64,000 nucleotides of DNA from Parcubacteria group bacterium LiPW_15 (GTDB taxonomy: Bacteria; Patescibacteria; Paceibacteria; UBA6257; 2-01-FULL-56-20). Positions 32,709 to 40,615 of this stretch are shown in pieces. A program made the position numbers and the translations under genes. Position 1 is the first letter of the stretch; each line of letters begins with the position of its first letter. The stretch covers positions 37,473 to 101,472 of the forward strand of contig VMER01000002.1 of the NCBI GenBank assembly GCA_007375645.1. Reading direction: 5' to 3'. The notes under the pieces were generated by a model. It did no database searches. It had not been told where the DNA came from and worked only from the letters and a program-made list of their open reading frames with translations.

Positions 32709-33353
32709 ATGCCCACAAAGCGGTTTTTGATCGAAGTTCCGGACGCCGCTTATGTGCAGGAGTTCTGGCGCGAAGGTGGTTCACCGGTAATGTGCGGAAT
32801 GGCCGAAGTTACCGCAGAATCAATCCGGCTTCAGCTCCTCGCCGGGGCAGGCGTGGCGGAGATCGACAAAACGATCGAGCCCCAAAAAGAAAGGTTGTTG
32901 ACGCTTGTGTGCATCTCGTTCGACAACCAAGCGAGCATCACAGTAACCGAAGTGAAAACCGAGGACAAGGATGGGTCCGAACGAAAGGAGGGCGAAATGC
33001 CCACGATCACCGTCGATTGTTGCGCCGGGAGAGAAGACTACCCGGGCCAGTGCCTGAAGAGCCGCTGTCCTCACTATGAGGCTGCGCGCCGCCGGCTCCT
33101 AGAGTTCCAGCCTCCGTACGTGGGGACGGGGTTCGGGAGCCTTCACAAGGAACCGACCCACAGCCAGTTCCTCGTTGCGGTCAAGGAAGACCTTGCCAAT
33201 TCTCGCGCGGCATGCGCGCGGGCCGAACGCCTCTTCAACACCGCCTATGGATGCGGCAATGATCTGACCCAGGAAAGTGGCGTGTGGTTCCGGGCCCACC
33301 TCACCGAGTGCAAGCCCTGTGCCGATCGCTTCACCCGCGCAACGGCTTCGTGA
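32709..33353 (+). CDS. orphan protein, probable fusion of two modules
   Basis: 214 residues from ATG 32709 after AAAGGAGG. A second start signal lies in the same frame at ATG 32997, with almost the same 20 bases before and after it. The N-terminal module (1-96) is a small alpha/beta domain. The C-terminal module (97-214) is Cys-rich (DCCAGREDYPGQC, SRCPHY) and ends with HLTECKPCADRF, like the H-x3-C-x2-C core of anti-sigma zinc fingers. No family is assigned. It has its own promoter and terminator. Either one fusion protein or a long and a short form could be made. Confidence 0.6.
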   Translation: MPTKRFLIEVPDAAYVQEFWREGGSPVMCGMAEVTAESIRLQLLAGAGVAEIDKTIEPQKERLLTLVCISFDNQASITVTEVKTEDKDGSERKEGEMPTITVDCCAGREDYPGQCLKSRCPHYEAARRRLLEFQPPYVGTGFGSLHKEPTHSQFLVAVKEDLANSRAACARAERLFNTAYGCGNDLTQESGVWFRAHLTECKPCADRFTRATAS

Positions 33354-33361
33354 GCCGTCCT

Positions 33362-33393
33362 GCCTCGCCCGCCCATGGGCGAGGCTTATTTAT
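33362..33393 (+). terminator. terminator of the 32709 gene
   Basis: GCCTCGCCC (33362-33370), loop GCCCAT, GGGCGAGGC (33377-33385), then TTATTTATTT. Confidence 0.85.
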
Positions 33394-33540
33394 TTCAAAA
33401 ATCCAAGCATTTTCTCGACAGACCCCTTCTTCGTTAAAACTTCGAAGGGCAAGCACGCTTCTTACTTTAACAATCTCAACATTCCGTCAACATCTCTAGT
33501 GTTTATGATATCGCTCGCTTTTGCCGCATCCGCGTCGCTT
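33390..33540 (-). pseudogene. decayed copies of the polX 3' end
   Basis: The minus strand encodes AKASDIINTRDVDGMLRLLK-stop (about 33457-33520) and, in the same frame after that stop, SVEKMLGFLK-stop (to 33390). The true PolX C-terminus reads AKKSDIINAWPVEKMLSSLKRG. At DNA level 33475-33535 also aligns with 33700-33760. They look like remnants of one or two duplications of the polX end. No start codon or upstream domain remains. Confidence 0.5.
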
Positions 33541-33542
33541 CG

Positions 33543-33653
33543 CTCCCTCCGAACCCTCGGTTCTGAGTAATCTCTCCCGAGGGCATACTCGGGATTACGC
33601 ATCTCTAAGTCGCTATCGCTCCAAGAGCTGCGAGAACGACACTCCGACCCCTC
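33543..33653 (-). repeat. two-hairpin repeat element, copy 2
   Basis: Inverted relative to copy 1 (22747-22826). Both share GGAGGGGT-GGTCGGAG at one end and GATTAYTCAGAACCGNGGG-TTCGGA at the other. The interior hairpin differs (CCCGAG/CTCGGG flanked by GTAAT/ATTAC). It sits between polX and the polX-like remnants. Confidence 0.5.
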
Positions 33654-33677
33654 CCTGCCGTGGTTGGGCGGTTTTTG

Positions 33678-35405
33678 TTATCCTCGCTTGAGCGAACTTA
33701 ACATTTTCTCAACAGGCCAAGCGTTTATAATATCCGATTTCTTTGCCCAACCGCGTCTCGCGTTCGCAATTCCGTATTCCAAAAATTCAAAATGTGCGAC
33801 AGAGTGCGCATCGCTGTCTATGCTCATTTTTACGCCGGAGTCCACGCACTTTCTTATATATTCGTCTTTCAAATCCAGCCTGTCGGGATAAGCGTCGATT
33901 TCGAGAATTGTGCCTGTTTTTTTTGCTTGTTTGATGACCGCGTCCATATCCACGTCATACGGCGCCCGCCGCCCAAGGACTCTGCCGGTTGGATGAAAAA
34001 GAATGTCGGCATTTTTGTTTGTCATCGCTTTTAATATTCGCGCGGTCTGCTCTTCGCGGCTCAAATTAAAATAGGAATGCACGGAGATGCCGACGACATC
34101 CAGCTTCGCGAGAACCTCATCCGCAATATCCAGAGAGCCGTCTTTTAAGATGTCACATTCGCTCCCCTTCAGTATTTTTATTCTGCCCGTAAATTTTTTG
34201 TTGAGCCCATCAATCTCCTCCATCTGCTTCAATAATTTTTTCTCATCCAACCCTCCGGTCATCGCCAAGCGCTTGGTGTGGTCGGTAACTACAAAATATT
34301 TTAGCCCTGCCTTGATCGCGGCAACCGCCATCTCCTCGATGGAATTGGCGCCATCCGTCCAGCTGGTCTGAGTTTGGAGATCGCCCAAAAGAGAACCGTA
34401 TTCTATTGGCTCCGGCAGTTCTTTTTTATGAGAAAGCTCGATTTCCCCCGTATTTTCCCGCATTTCCGGAGGGATATAACCGAACCCCAGCGCCCCATAA
34501 ACCTCCTCTTCCGTTTTACCGGCGATTCTCCTTTCGCCCTTCCAGAGTCCGTATTCGTTGAGTTTCAAACCTTTTTTAACCGCAACTTCTCTGAGCGCGA
34601 TGTTATGATCTTTGGAGCCCGTAAAGTAATTAAGCGCCGCGCCGTAGGCCGCCGGCTCAACAACCCTCAAGTCCGCATCCAATCCCGCATCCAAAGCAAC
34701 AGATGACTTGGTCGGGCCCTTGGCGAGGATTCGCGCCACATTGGGAAGGCCCGTAAATTTCTCCATTACGCGTTCGGGGTTTTTCGCCACAACTAAAATA
34801 TCTATATCCCCTATTGTTTCTTTTCTCCTCCTCAAAGATCCGGCGACCGTGCATTTTTCGACGCCAGAAACCGAGCTCAAGCGCGCTACGATGCTTTTTG
34901 CGAGAGGAAGAACCCGCCCGATAGGCAGGCGTCCCTCCGATCTTTTTTGAAACTCAATTCCTTTTAAAATTTTGGCCTCGGCTTTTTCCCCGAAACCGGG
35001 CAGGGTTCTTATCTTTCCCGCACGCGCTAATTTTTCGAGATCCGCTAAATTCTTTATCCCCAACTCCGCATAAAGTTTTTTTATGGACTTCGGACCCAAC
35101 CCCTCGACGGAAGAAAGTTCGGCGAGATCCACCGGGGTTTTCTTTTTTAGTCCTTCGTATTCTTTTATTTTTCCATGCAAAATCAGTTCTTCTATTTTTT
35201 CGCCGATGGAACGGCCGACTCCGGGAATTTTCTCCACCTCTTTCAAGCCGCCTTTTTTGTATATTTCCGAAACCGGTTCGGCGAGAGAATGGATCGCCTC
35301 GGCCGCTTTTTCATAAGCTCGCGGCTTAAATGCGACTCCCTGCATCGCTAGGTATTCGCCGATTCCTCCTATCACCTCCGCTATCTTCTCGTTCGAGATA
35401 TCCAT
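33678..35405 (-). CDS. polX: DNA polymerase X with C-terminal PHP domain
   Basis: 575 residues. N-terminal helix-hairpin-helix region (PGVGRSIGEKIEELI, then VEGLGPKSIKKLY). Polymerase core with the catalytic pair GDIDILVV (about 205). PHP domain from about 330: DHTKRLAMTGG, SVHSYFN, FHPTGRVLGRR, DSDAHS. It fills short gaps in base-excision repair. The first PHP motif, normally D-L-H-x-H, reads GDLQTQTSWTDG, so two metal-binding histidines are replaced by Gln. The length is normal. A Clp ATPase gene lies upstream on the same strand. Confidence 0.92.
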   Translation of the reverse strand: MDISNEKIAEVIGGIGEYLAMQGVAFKPRAYEKAAEAIHSLAEPVSEIYKKGGLKEVEKIPGVGRSIGEKIEELILHGKIKEYEGLKKKTPVDLAELSSVEGLGPKSIKKLYAELGIKNLADLEKLARAGKIRTLPGFGEKAEAKILKGIEFQKRSEGRLPIGRVLPLAKSIVARLSSVSGVEKCTVAGSLRRRKETIGDIDILVVAKNPERVMEKFTGLPNVARILAKGPTKSSVALDAGLDADLRVVEPAAYGAALNYFTGSKDHNIALREVAVKKGLKLNEYGLWKGERRIAGKTEEEVYGALGFGYIPPEMRENTGEIELSHKKELPEPIEYGSLLGDLQTQTSWTDGANSIEEMAVAAIKAGLKYFVVTDHTKRLAMTGGLDEKKLLKQMEEIDGLNKKFTGRIKILKGSECDILKDGSLDIADEVLAKLDVVGISVHSYFNLSREEQTARILKAMTNKNADILFHPTGRVLGRRAPYDVDMDAVIKQAKKTGTILEIDAYPDRLDLKDEYIRKCVDSGVKMSIDSDAHSVAHFEFLEYGIANARRGWAKKSDIINAWPVEKMLSSLKRG

Positions 35406-35411
35406 TTTATT

Positions 35412-37916
35412 TTAAGCTGCGTGGAAGACCAACTGCTCGTTTTCTATCGCAACCACCATCTCGCTGCCCCGGTCTATCTCCTTGCGTAATATTTTTTCGG
35501 CCAACACGGATCGGAGCTTTTCTTCTATCACCCTACGTATCGGCCTGGCTCCAAAAGCAGGATCGTATCCCTGCTTCACCACATAAGCGGCGACGCTTGC
35601 GTCAAACTTTACGGATATGCCCTGCTCGCCCAAAGTTTTTCTTAACTCTTCAAGCTGTATCGCCGCGACTTCCGCAAGTTCTTTCGGCTCCAAATTGCGG
35701 AAAATCACCGCTCTTGAAAATCTGTTTATGAGTTCCGGTTTAAATACGTCGGTTAGCTTTTTCTTCAGATATTCGGCGATATCCGACATGTTCTGCCCCT
35801 CCGACAGCGCCTGATTGATGATGTCCGAATGGGCGTTTGAAGTAGCGATGATAACGGTATTTTGAAAATCCGCCGTCCGCCCAAGCCCATCGGTCAGCCG
35901 CCCATCATCCAAAACCTGGAGAAACAGATCCAAAATATCCGGAAAGGCTTTTTCGAATTCATCAAGGAGAATCAAGGAATACGGCCGCGCGAGAACCGCC
36001 TCGGTAAGCGCACCCCTCACCGACCCGTCCGCGGAACCGATAAGCCGCTCGAAACTTTTCTTGTCCTGATATTCGGTCATATCAAAACGGGTCATCATTG
36101 TCTTGGAACCGAATTGAACTTCGGCTACCAGCTTTGCCAGTTCGGTTTTCCCGACGCCGGTCGGACCCACGAACAAAAAACTTGCAATCGGCCCGCCCTT
36201 CCTTGAAAGCCCGGAGCGATATTCTCTTAACGCATTGCCCACGGATTTCACCGCCTCATCCTGGTTTATAAATTTTTTGTGAATGGTTTCTTCAAAATTC
36301 AGAAGGGATTCCGTCTCGTCCTTGCCGGCCTCATGGATCGGAATATTCACTTTTGCTTCCGCCGCCGCAACCACATCTTCCGGCGAAGCTTTTTTCTCTC
36401 CTTTTTGCTCCGCCCTGGATATGGCGGCTCTCAAAAGATCTTCTGCGCTGCCCGGCAGAAACTTTGTTCCACTAAAATATTTTTTAGCCAGCATAACCGC
36501 GGTTTTTACCGCTCCGAAGCTAACCGCAATGCCGGTCTGTCTTTCCAAAATTATTCCGTCGAGCGTCAAAATTTTGCGCGCCTCTTCTTCGCTTATCTCT
36601 TCAACCTTGACGACCTCGAAGAATCCGAGAAAATCGCTCCTGGCTTCGATATCTTTTTTAAATTCTTTGGGGTAGGTAGAGGCGATGACCGGAAAACTAT
36701 TGCCTTGAATGAGGGGCAAGAGTGCGTCCGCCGCAGACATATACGCCTCGCCGGAAGTTTTTAAAAGATTATGAACCTCCGGCAGATAAAGGATTATATT
36801 TTCGGCCGCTACGATCTCTCCCACAATTTTTTGGATTCGCAGCTGAACCTCTTCCGGCGACGCTCCGGCTATCATCCTCGCGATATCTAAACCGACTAAG
36901 CGCTTATCGAAGAGCGCTTGCGGCGCCTTGTCTTTTATTATGTCGAAAGCCAGGTGGGAAATTATGGTTTCCTTACCGATCCCCGCTTCGCCCACAAGAA
37001 GCGCGTTTGGGCTTTGTCCTCGCGAGAGTATTTCCGCGAGCCTCGCATATTCTTTTTCGTGACCGATAAGGAAGCCCACCTGTCCGGCGCGGGCCAGGTC
37101 GGTATAATCGTCACCGAACTTATCCAAAATTGGAGTCGGCCTGGCAGTCCAGGCGCGGTTCATCACCCGGTGCCGAAGCCCTTTGTGCAGTTCCGGAGAA
37201 GCGCCGCCCAAACTGCTGTGCTTCCCGACTTTGGCGGCAAAATCCGTTATCATTATTGCGGATTCTATATCCCCTGCCGAAAGAGAAAACATGTGGAACA
37301 GTCTTTTAAGATATTCGTCTTCAACGGACGCCAGCGAAGAAAAAAGGTCACAGGGACGGACAAATCTGTGCCCGGAATTGAGCGCTTGAGCCGCGGCTAA
37401 ACCGGCAAGCGTTTTTATTTTCGCCAAAGGATCGTTTTCCTCCGCGCTCCGGCCCTCCGACTCAGAAAGCAAAGACTCCAGTTTCTGCGAAAATTCATCG
37501 ATCTTAATGTCCAGGCGCAAAAATCCTTTTTTTATCTGATCCAAGGATAAAAGGACTGAGGCTAGTTCCAAATAAAAGTTTGTTTTCTTGACTCCACTCC
37601 TCTCAAGGGCGCGCTCGATCGCCTTATAAGTTTTCGGTAAAAAATATTTTGCCAGATTAGCCGAACCCGCCTTCGGAAGTTCGCTAAGCGGAACGTCTCC
37701 CTCTCCCCAATGTCTTATCCGATCAAAAAGGAAAAGGAGCAGAAACAACCCAAGATATTGAAGGTTTTTGCTGTCAGAAGAAAGGGTCGTGAATATTGCC
37801 GCGAAAAGGGTCGCATAGCCAACCGCCCCCGCCGCACGGACAAAAAGCCTGCCGGCGTACGTCATCTTGAGCCGGGGCTCGTCAAAGATCGGAATTGGTT
37901 TATTTTCGCCGTCCAT
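35412..37916 (-). CDS. membrane-tethered Clp-type AAA+ ATPase
   Basis: 834 residues. Two membrane segments near the N-terminus (about 28-44 and 50-66), then a Clp-N-like helical domain. AAA-1 has Walker A GEAGIGKE (about 310). AAA-2 has GPTGVGKTELAKL (about 583) and LILLDEFEKA. The ClpC/ClpB family unfolds proteins. No IGF/IGL-type ClpP-docking loop was noticed and no clpP is near, so a disaggregase role is as likely as a protease role. The start is one base from the stop of the 115-residue membrane protein, so the two are co-translated. Confidence 0.85.
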   Translation of the reverse strand: MDGENKPIPIFDEPRLKMTYAGRLFVRAAGAVGYATLFAAIFTTLSSDSKNLQYLGLFLLLFLFDRIRHWGEGDVPLSELPKAGSANLAKYFLPKTYKAIERALERSGVKKTNFYLELASVLLSLDQIKKGFLRLDIKIDEFSQKLESLLSESEGRSAEENDPLAKIKTLAGLAAAQALNSGHRFVRPCDLFSSLASVEDEYLKRLFHMFSLSAGDIESAIMITDFAAKVGKHSSLGGASPELHKGLRHRVMNRAWTARPTPILDKFGDDYTDLARAGQVGFLIGHEKEYARLAEILSRGQSPNALLVGEAGIGKETIISHLAFDIIKDKAPQALFDKRLVGLDIARMIAGASPEEVQLRIQKIVGEIVAAENIILYLPEVHNLLKTSGEAYMSAADALLPLIQGNSFPVIASTYPKEFKKDIEARSDFLGFFEVVKVEEISEEEARKILTLDGIILERQTGIAVSFGAVKTAVMLAKKYFSGTKFLPGSAEDLLRAAISRAEQKGEKKASPEDVVAAAEAKVNIPIHEAGKDETESLLNFEETIHKKFINQDEAVKSVGNALREYRSGLSRKGGPIASFLFVGPTGVGKTELAKLVAEVQFGSKTMMTRFDMTEYQDKKSFERLIGSADGSVRGALTEAVLARPYSLILLDEFEKAFPDILDLFLQVLDDGRLTDGLGRTADFQNTVIIATSNAHSDIINQALSEGQNMSDIAEYLKKKLTDVFKPELINRFSRAVIFRNLEPKELAEVAAIQLEELRKTLGEQGISVKFDASVAAYVVKQGYDPAFGARPIRRVIEEKLRSVLAEKILRKEIDRGSEMVVAIENEQLVFHAA

Positions 37917-37917
37917 T

Positions 37918-38265
37918 TTAAATAGGTTTAATCGCGAGGGCCAAAATTGAAATCGGCAGCATCAGCCAAAAAAAATAAATTATCAGAAACATTCCGCCCA
38001 AAACGCAGTAAACCACTAATCCGACGAAAAGCCGCAAAGAACGAAAAATAAATCCAATTGTCCGTCCGATCACGGTGTAATCTTTATAAAGCGGTTCGAA
38101 AATGTGCCTGAGCGTGACCCGAAAAGCCAAAAAACCGTCTGCGCGCTCCAGAACAAGGATAAATCGATGGAAAATGGAACGCGAACCGTCCACATACCAG
38201 TGGTGAAAAAAGTCTTTTGCCCGAAAATAAAGTCTGTAAAAAATATAGGTAAGGGAGAAATCCAT
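37918..38265 (-). CDS. small membrane protein paired with the Clp ATPase
   Basis: 115 residues. Aromatic, basic N-terminal half (FRAKDFFHHWYVDGSRSIFHRF), then two membrane segments (about 68-88 and 90-112). The family is not recognised. The stop abuts the ATG of the Clp ATPase. A TATAAT box eight bases before its ATG would make the transcript near-leaderless. The strict pairing suggests it anchors or delivers clients to the ATPase, which is inference from operon structure. Confidence 0.65.
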   Translation of the reverse strand: MDFSLTYIFYRLYFRAKDFFHHWYVDGSRSIFHRFILVLERADGFLAFRVTLRHIFEPLYKDYTVIGRTIGFIFRSLRLFVGLVVYCVLGGMFLIIYFFWLMLPISILALAIKPI

Positions 38266-38369
38266 ATAAATGAATTATAACAGAGTTCCAAAATTGCTTG
38301 CATTTCCATTTTTCCGGTAGCAAAATCCGTCAAGAACCCGAAAGGGATACCGAAGGGAGGGGTCTTTCT

Positions 38370-38558
38370 ATGAGTGGCAGAAAGAGATTCACCCGGGGAC
38401 GCGCAGGCAGGCCCCGCCCCGCCCAAAAGCCCAAAGCTCAACGAACGGGGCTCTTTTTTTATTTCTGGATCTTTTTGATAGCCGCCGGAATCTTTAAAAA
38501 ACTTTCTCGAAGGGCTTTGCCCATAACGTCCGGGGAGCGAAGTCCTGCGGCAGGATGA
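38370..38558 (+). CDS. possible small basic protein
   Basis: 62 residues from ATG 38370, seven bases after GGGAGGGG. A very basic N-terminus (SGRKRFTRGRAGRPRPAQK) is followed by a hydrophobic stretch. A T-rich terminator-like site lies inside the frame at 38428-38462, and the last 100 bases overlap the convergent UDG gene, so the C-terminal part may never be made. It may instead be a small RNA. Confidence 0.3.
   Translation: MSGRKRFTRGRAGRPRPAQKPKAQRTGLFFYFWIFLIAAGIFKKLSRRALPITSGERSPAAG
38428..38462 (+). terminator. weak terminator
   Basis: AGCCC and GGGCT pair across a 15-base loop, followed by a run of seven T's and ATTT. The stem is short. Confidence 0.35.
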
Positions 38559-39019
38559 AGCAGCGGGTAAATATACCTCCCATTTATTTTGAAGAGTTTT
38601 CCTTGGTCGCGGGAAATCTTTGCCTCGGGCAAAAAATAATTCATGGAGAACCTCCCAAGCGTAGCAATAAGCGGCGGATCAATTATCTCTATCTGCCGGG
38701 TAAGATACGGCTTGTACGCCTCGATCTCTTCGGGGAACGGGTCTCTATTCTCCGGCGGGCGGCGCTTAACAATGTTCGTGATATAAACCTCCTCTCTCTT
38801 CCAGCCGAGCTCCTCTATTAATTTGTCCAAAAGTTTCCCCGAACGACCGACAAACGGTCGCTTTTGCCTATCTTCCTCTTGTCCCGGCGCTTCGCCGATA
38901 AACAGAACCTTCGGGTTTGTTGAACCTTCGCCAAAAACCAGATTGGCATTGGCCAAGGGCAGATTTTTATCGGCCGTTATTTCTTCTTCTAATTCTTTTA
39001 ATTTTTCTTCTTTATTCAT
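38459..39019 (-). CDS. udg: uracil-DNA glycosylase, family 4 type without Fe-S cysteines
   Basis: 186 residues. GEAPGQEED (motif A, about 42), NIVKRRPPENRDP (about 82) and the C-terminal HPAAGL active-site loop define the family 4/5 fold. It removes uracil from DNA. Family 4 enzymes normally carry four cysteines for a 4Fe-4S cluster, the first two as CxxC near the N-terminus. This protein has no cysteine at all; DKNLPLANA stands where that motif should be. The ATG lies three bases after the 3' end of tRNA-Arg. Confidence 0.88.
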   Translation of the reverse strand: MNKEEKLKELEEEITADKNLPLANANLVFGEGSTNPKVLFIGEAPGQEEDRQKRPFVGRSGKLLDKLIEELGWKREEVYITNIVKRRPPENRDPFPEEIEAYKPYLTRQIEIIDPPLIATLGRFSMNYFLPEAKISRDQGKLFKINGRYIYPLLHPAAGLRSPDVMGKALRESFLKIPAAIKKIQK

Positions 39020-39022
39020 TTG

Positions 39023-39094
39023 TGCTCTCGAGAGGAATTGAACCTCTATCTTCTCCTTCGGAGGGAGATGTTCTATCCGTTGGACTACGAGAGC
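39023..39094 (-). tRNA. tRNA-Arg (anticodon CCG)
   Basis: On the minus strand the acceptor GCTCTCG/CGAGAGC pairs fully. The anticodon stem TCTCC/GGAGA encloses the loop CTCCGAA with anticodon CCG, and the T arm AGAGG/CCTCT encloses TTCAATT. 72 bases with discriminator A; no CCA is encoded. The D stem has one mismatch. It reads CGG codons. Confidence 0.93.
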
Positions 39095-39100
39095 CTCCGG

Positions 39101-40210
39101 CTACTGTAGTATAAACCGATATGCCTCGTAAAGCGCGGAGGCGATAAAAACTAAAAGCAAAACATTTGCGAAGAAGTTTTTCCAACCGGCAAATTTTAAT
39201 ATTTTTTTAGAGACTAAAATAATGAAAAAGTATTGTCCCGCGAGGAAAATTCCTCCGGCTAAGGCGACGACCGTCTGAAATTCATTCAATCCCGCCCAGA
39301 CTAGAAGGAGCGGGGCAAAAATAACAAAAGAGACTGCGGCAATGTCTCCCCAGTGCGAGTCCCGGCTCAGGGAATTCTTTACTTCGGTAGAGATCATGAG
39401 ATGTATCGAAAAGATCGTAGCCACCCCCAAAAGCGCCAAAATTTTGAGTTTCCACTCCGGCCAACTCCCAAGGCCTGAAATCGTATCCCCGGTAATTGTC
39501 GCCGTCGAACCGAAAATTCCGAATACGAACGCCAGAAATAGGGTCGCGGCAAAAACAGTTCCGAGCGCTATAAAAAACTTTTTCTTTTTTGAGTTCTGCC
39601 CGCGGGTCAGCTTGGTTATCGGTTCAATCGCGGTCCAGCCCGAAAGCGAGAACAGTAGCGCCCCGAAAGAAATCGCCAACCCGCCCGGCGCCGCGAAGGG
39701 CGAGTTTAAAATCGCGATCTTCTCCGGCGCGGAGAAAAATATGAAAAAAATTATTAAAACCATCGCTGAAACTACGCCAGTCTCAAGTTTCGCGAACCTC
39801 TTCAGGCTAAATAGCGCCGGAAGCGACACCAAGATCCAGAAAATCGGAAGGGATAGCGCCCCAAGCCCCGGAAATACTGTTCTCAGAAATCCGCTGCCAA
39901 GATTTAAATAAGCGGCGAGAGTTAGCGTAAGCCCGCCAACTATCGCCCAAAAGGCCACTGTTCCCGCCGTTCTCCCGAGCCTCTCCCGCACGGTTCCCAA
40001 GAGTCCGCGGATGCCATCCGTTTTGTGCAGGGCTTCCCAAAAAGAAACGTGCGCGAAAACTATACAGGCCACAACAAGGATCATCGAGAACAAAGCGATC
40101 CCCCAGCCGGATGCATAAAAAACACCCGGCAGCGCGAAAAGTCCGGCGCCGACCGTGGCAGCCAAAACAAGCCCGGAAACAAAGATGTTTTCCTTTAGCG
40201 ATTTAAACAC
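39101..40210 (-). CDS. amino acid permease (APC superfamily)
   Basis: 369 residues with about 11 membrane segments. The first helix has VLAATVGAGLFALPG, the unwound Gly-rich substrate-binding segment shared by tryptophan/tyrosine and AAAP-type permeases. Later LLFSLSGWTAIEPI resembles the sixth helix. It probably imports an amino acid, which fits an organism with no visible amino acid biosynthesis. The substrate is unknown. It ends six bases before the tRNA-Arg gene and may be co-transcribed with it and UDG. Confidence 0.8.
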   Translation of the reverse strand: MFKSLKENIFVSGLVLAATVGAGLFALPGVFYASGWGIALFSMILVVACIVFAHVSFWEALHKTDGIRGLLGTVRERLGRTAGTVAFWAIVGGLTLTLAAYLNLGSGFLRTVFPGLGALSLPIFWILVSLPALFSLKRFAKLETGVVSAMVLIIFFIFFSAPEKIAILNSPFAAPGGLAISFGALLFSLSGWTAIEPITKLTRGQNSKKKKFFIALGTVFAATLFLAFVFGIFGSTATITGDTISGLGSWPEWKLKILALLGVATIFSIHLMISTEVKNSLSRDSHWGDIAAVSFVIFAPLLLVWAGLNEFQTVVALAGGIFLAGQYFFIILVSKKILKFAGWKNFFANVLLLVFIASALYEAYRFILQ

Positions 40211-40212
40211 GA

Positions 40213-40596
40213 TTATTTTTCGATAAACACCATATCGCCCTCGCGGACTCTTTTTGCAACTTTTACTCCGACCCCCTGGCCCTTTTTTGCAACAGCGATA
40301 GGCTTATGGTCATATTGCATCGACGAAAGATTCTGCGCGAAATCCGTAGTCGCTCCTTTAAAGCGCACTGTGCCGCCCGCGCGGAAAGGAACTTTGAACT
40401 TCACGACCGCTACTCTAATGTGCGTGAAAAAATGCGTTACTTGGCCGATCGGTTTTTCGGCTTTCGGAGCTTTCTTCGGAGCAACCTTCTTTTTTGCTTT
40501 TGGCTTGGCCTTTTTAGTTTTTGTTTTCCTCGCACCAACCTTCTTCGCCGCTTTTTTAGCCTTTTTCTTAGCGGGCTTTTTAGTTTTTTTCTTCAT
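40213..40596 (-). CDS. translation-elongation-factor-like protein with lysine-rich tail
   Basis: 127 residues. Residues 1-47 are almost only Lys, Ala, Pro and Arg, like histone-H1 tails. Residues 48-127 (IGQVTHFFTHIRVAVVKFK, TVRFKGATTDFAQNLSSMQYDHKP, GVKVAKRVREGDMVF) match the EF-Tu domain-2-like beta-barrel protein of archaea and some bacteria. The function is unknown; nucleic-acid or ribosome binding is likely from the charge. It stops two bases before the permease gene start. Confidence 0.75.
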   Translation of the reverse strand: MKKKTKKPAKKKAKKAAKKVGARKTKTKKAKPKAKKKVAPKKAPKAEKPIGQVTHFFTHIRVAVVKFKVPFRAGGTVRFKGATTDFAQNLSSMQYDHKPIAVAKKGQGVGVKVAKRVREGDMVFIEK

Positions 40597-40615
40597 TTTG
40601 TTTTATATTTATTTT

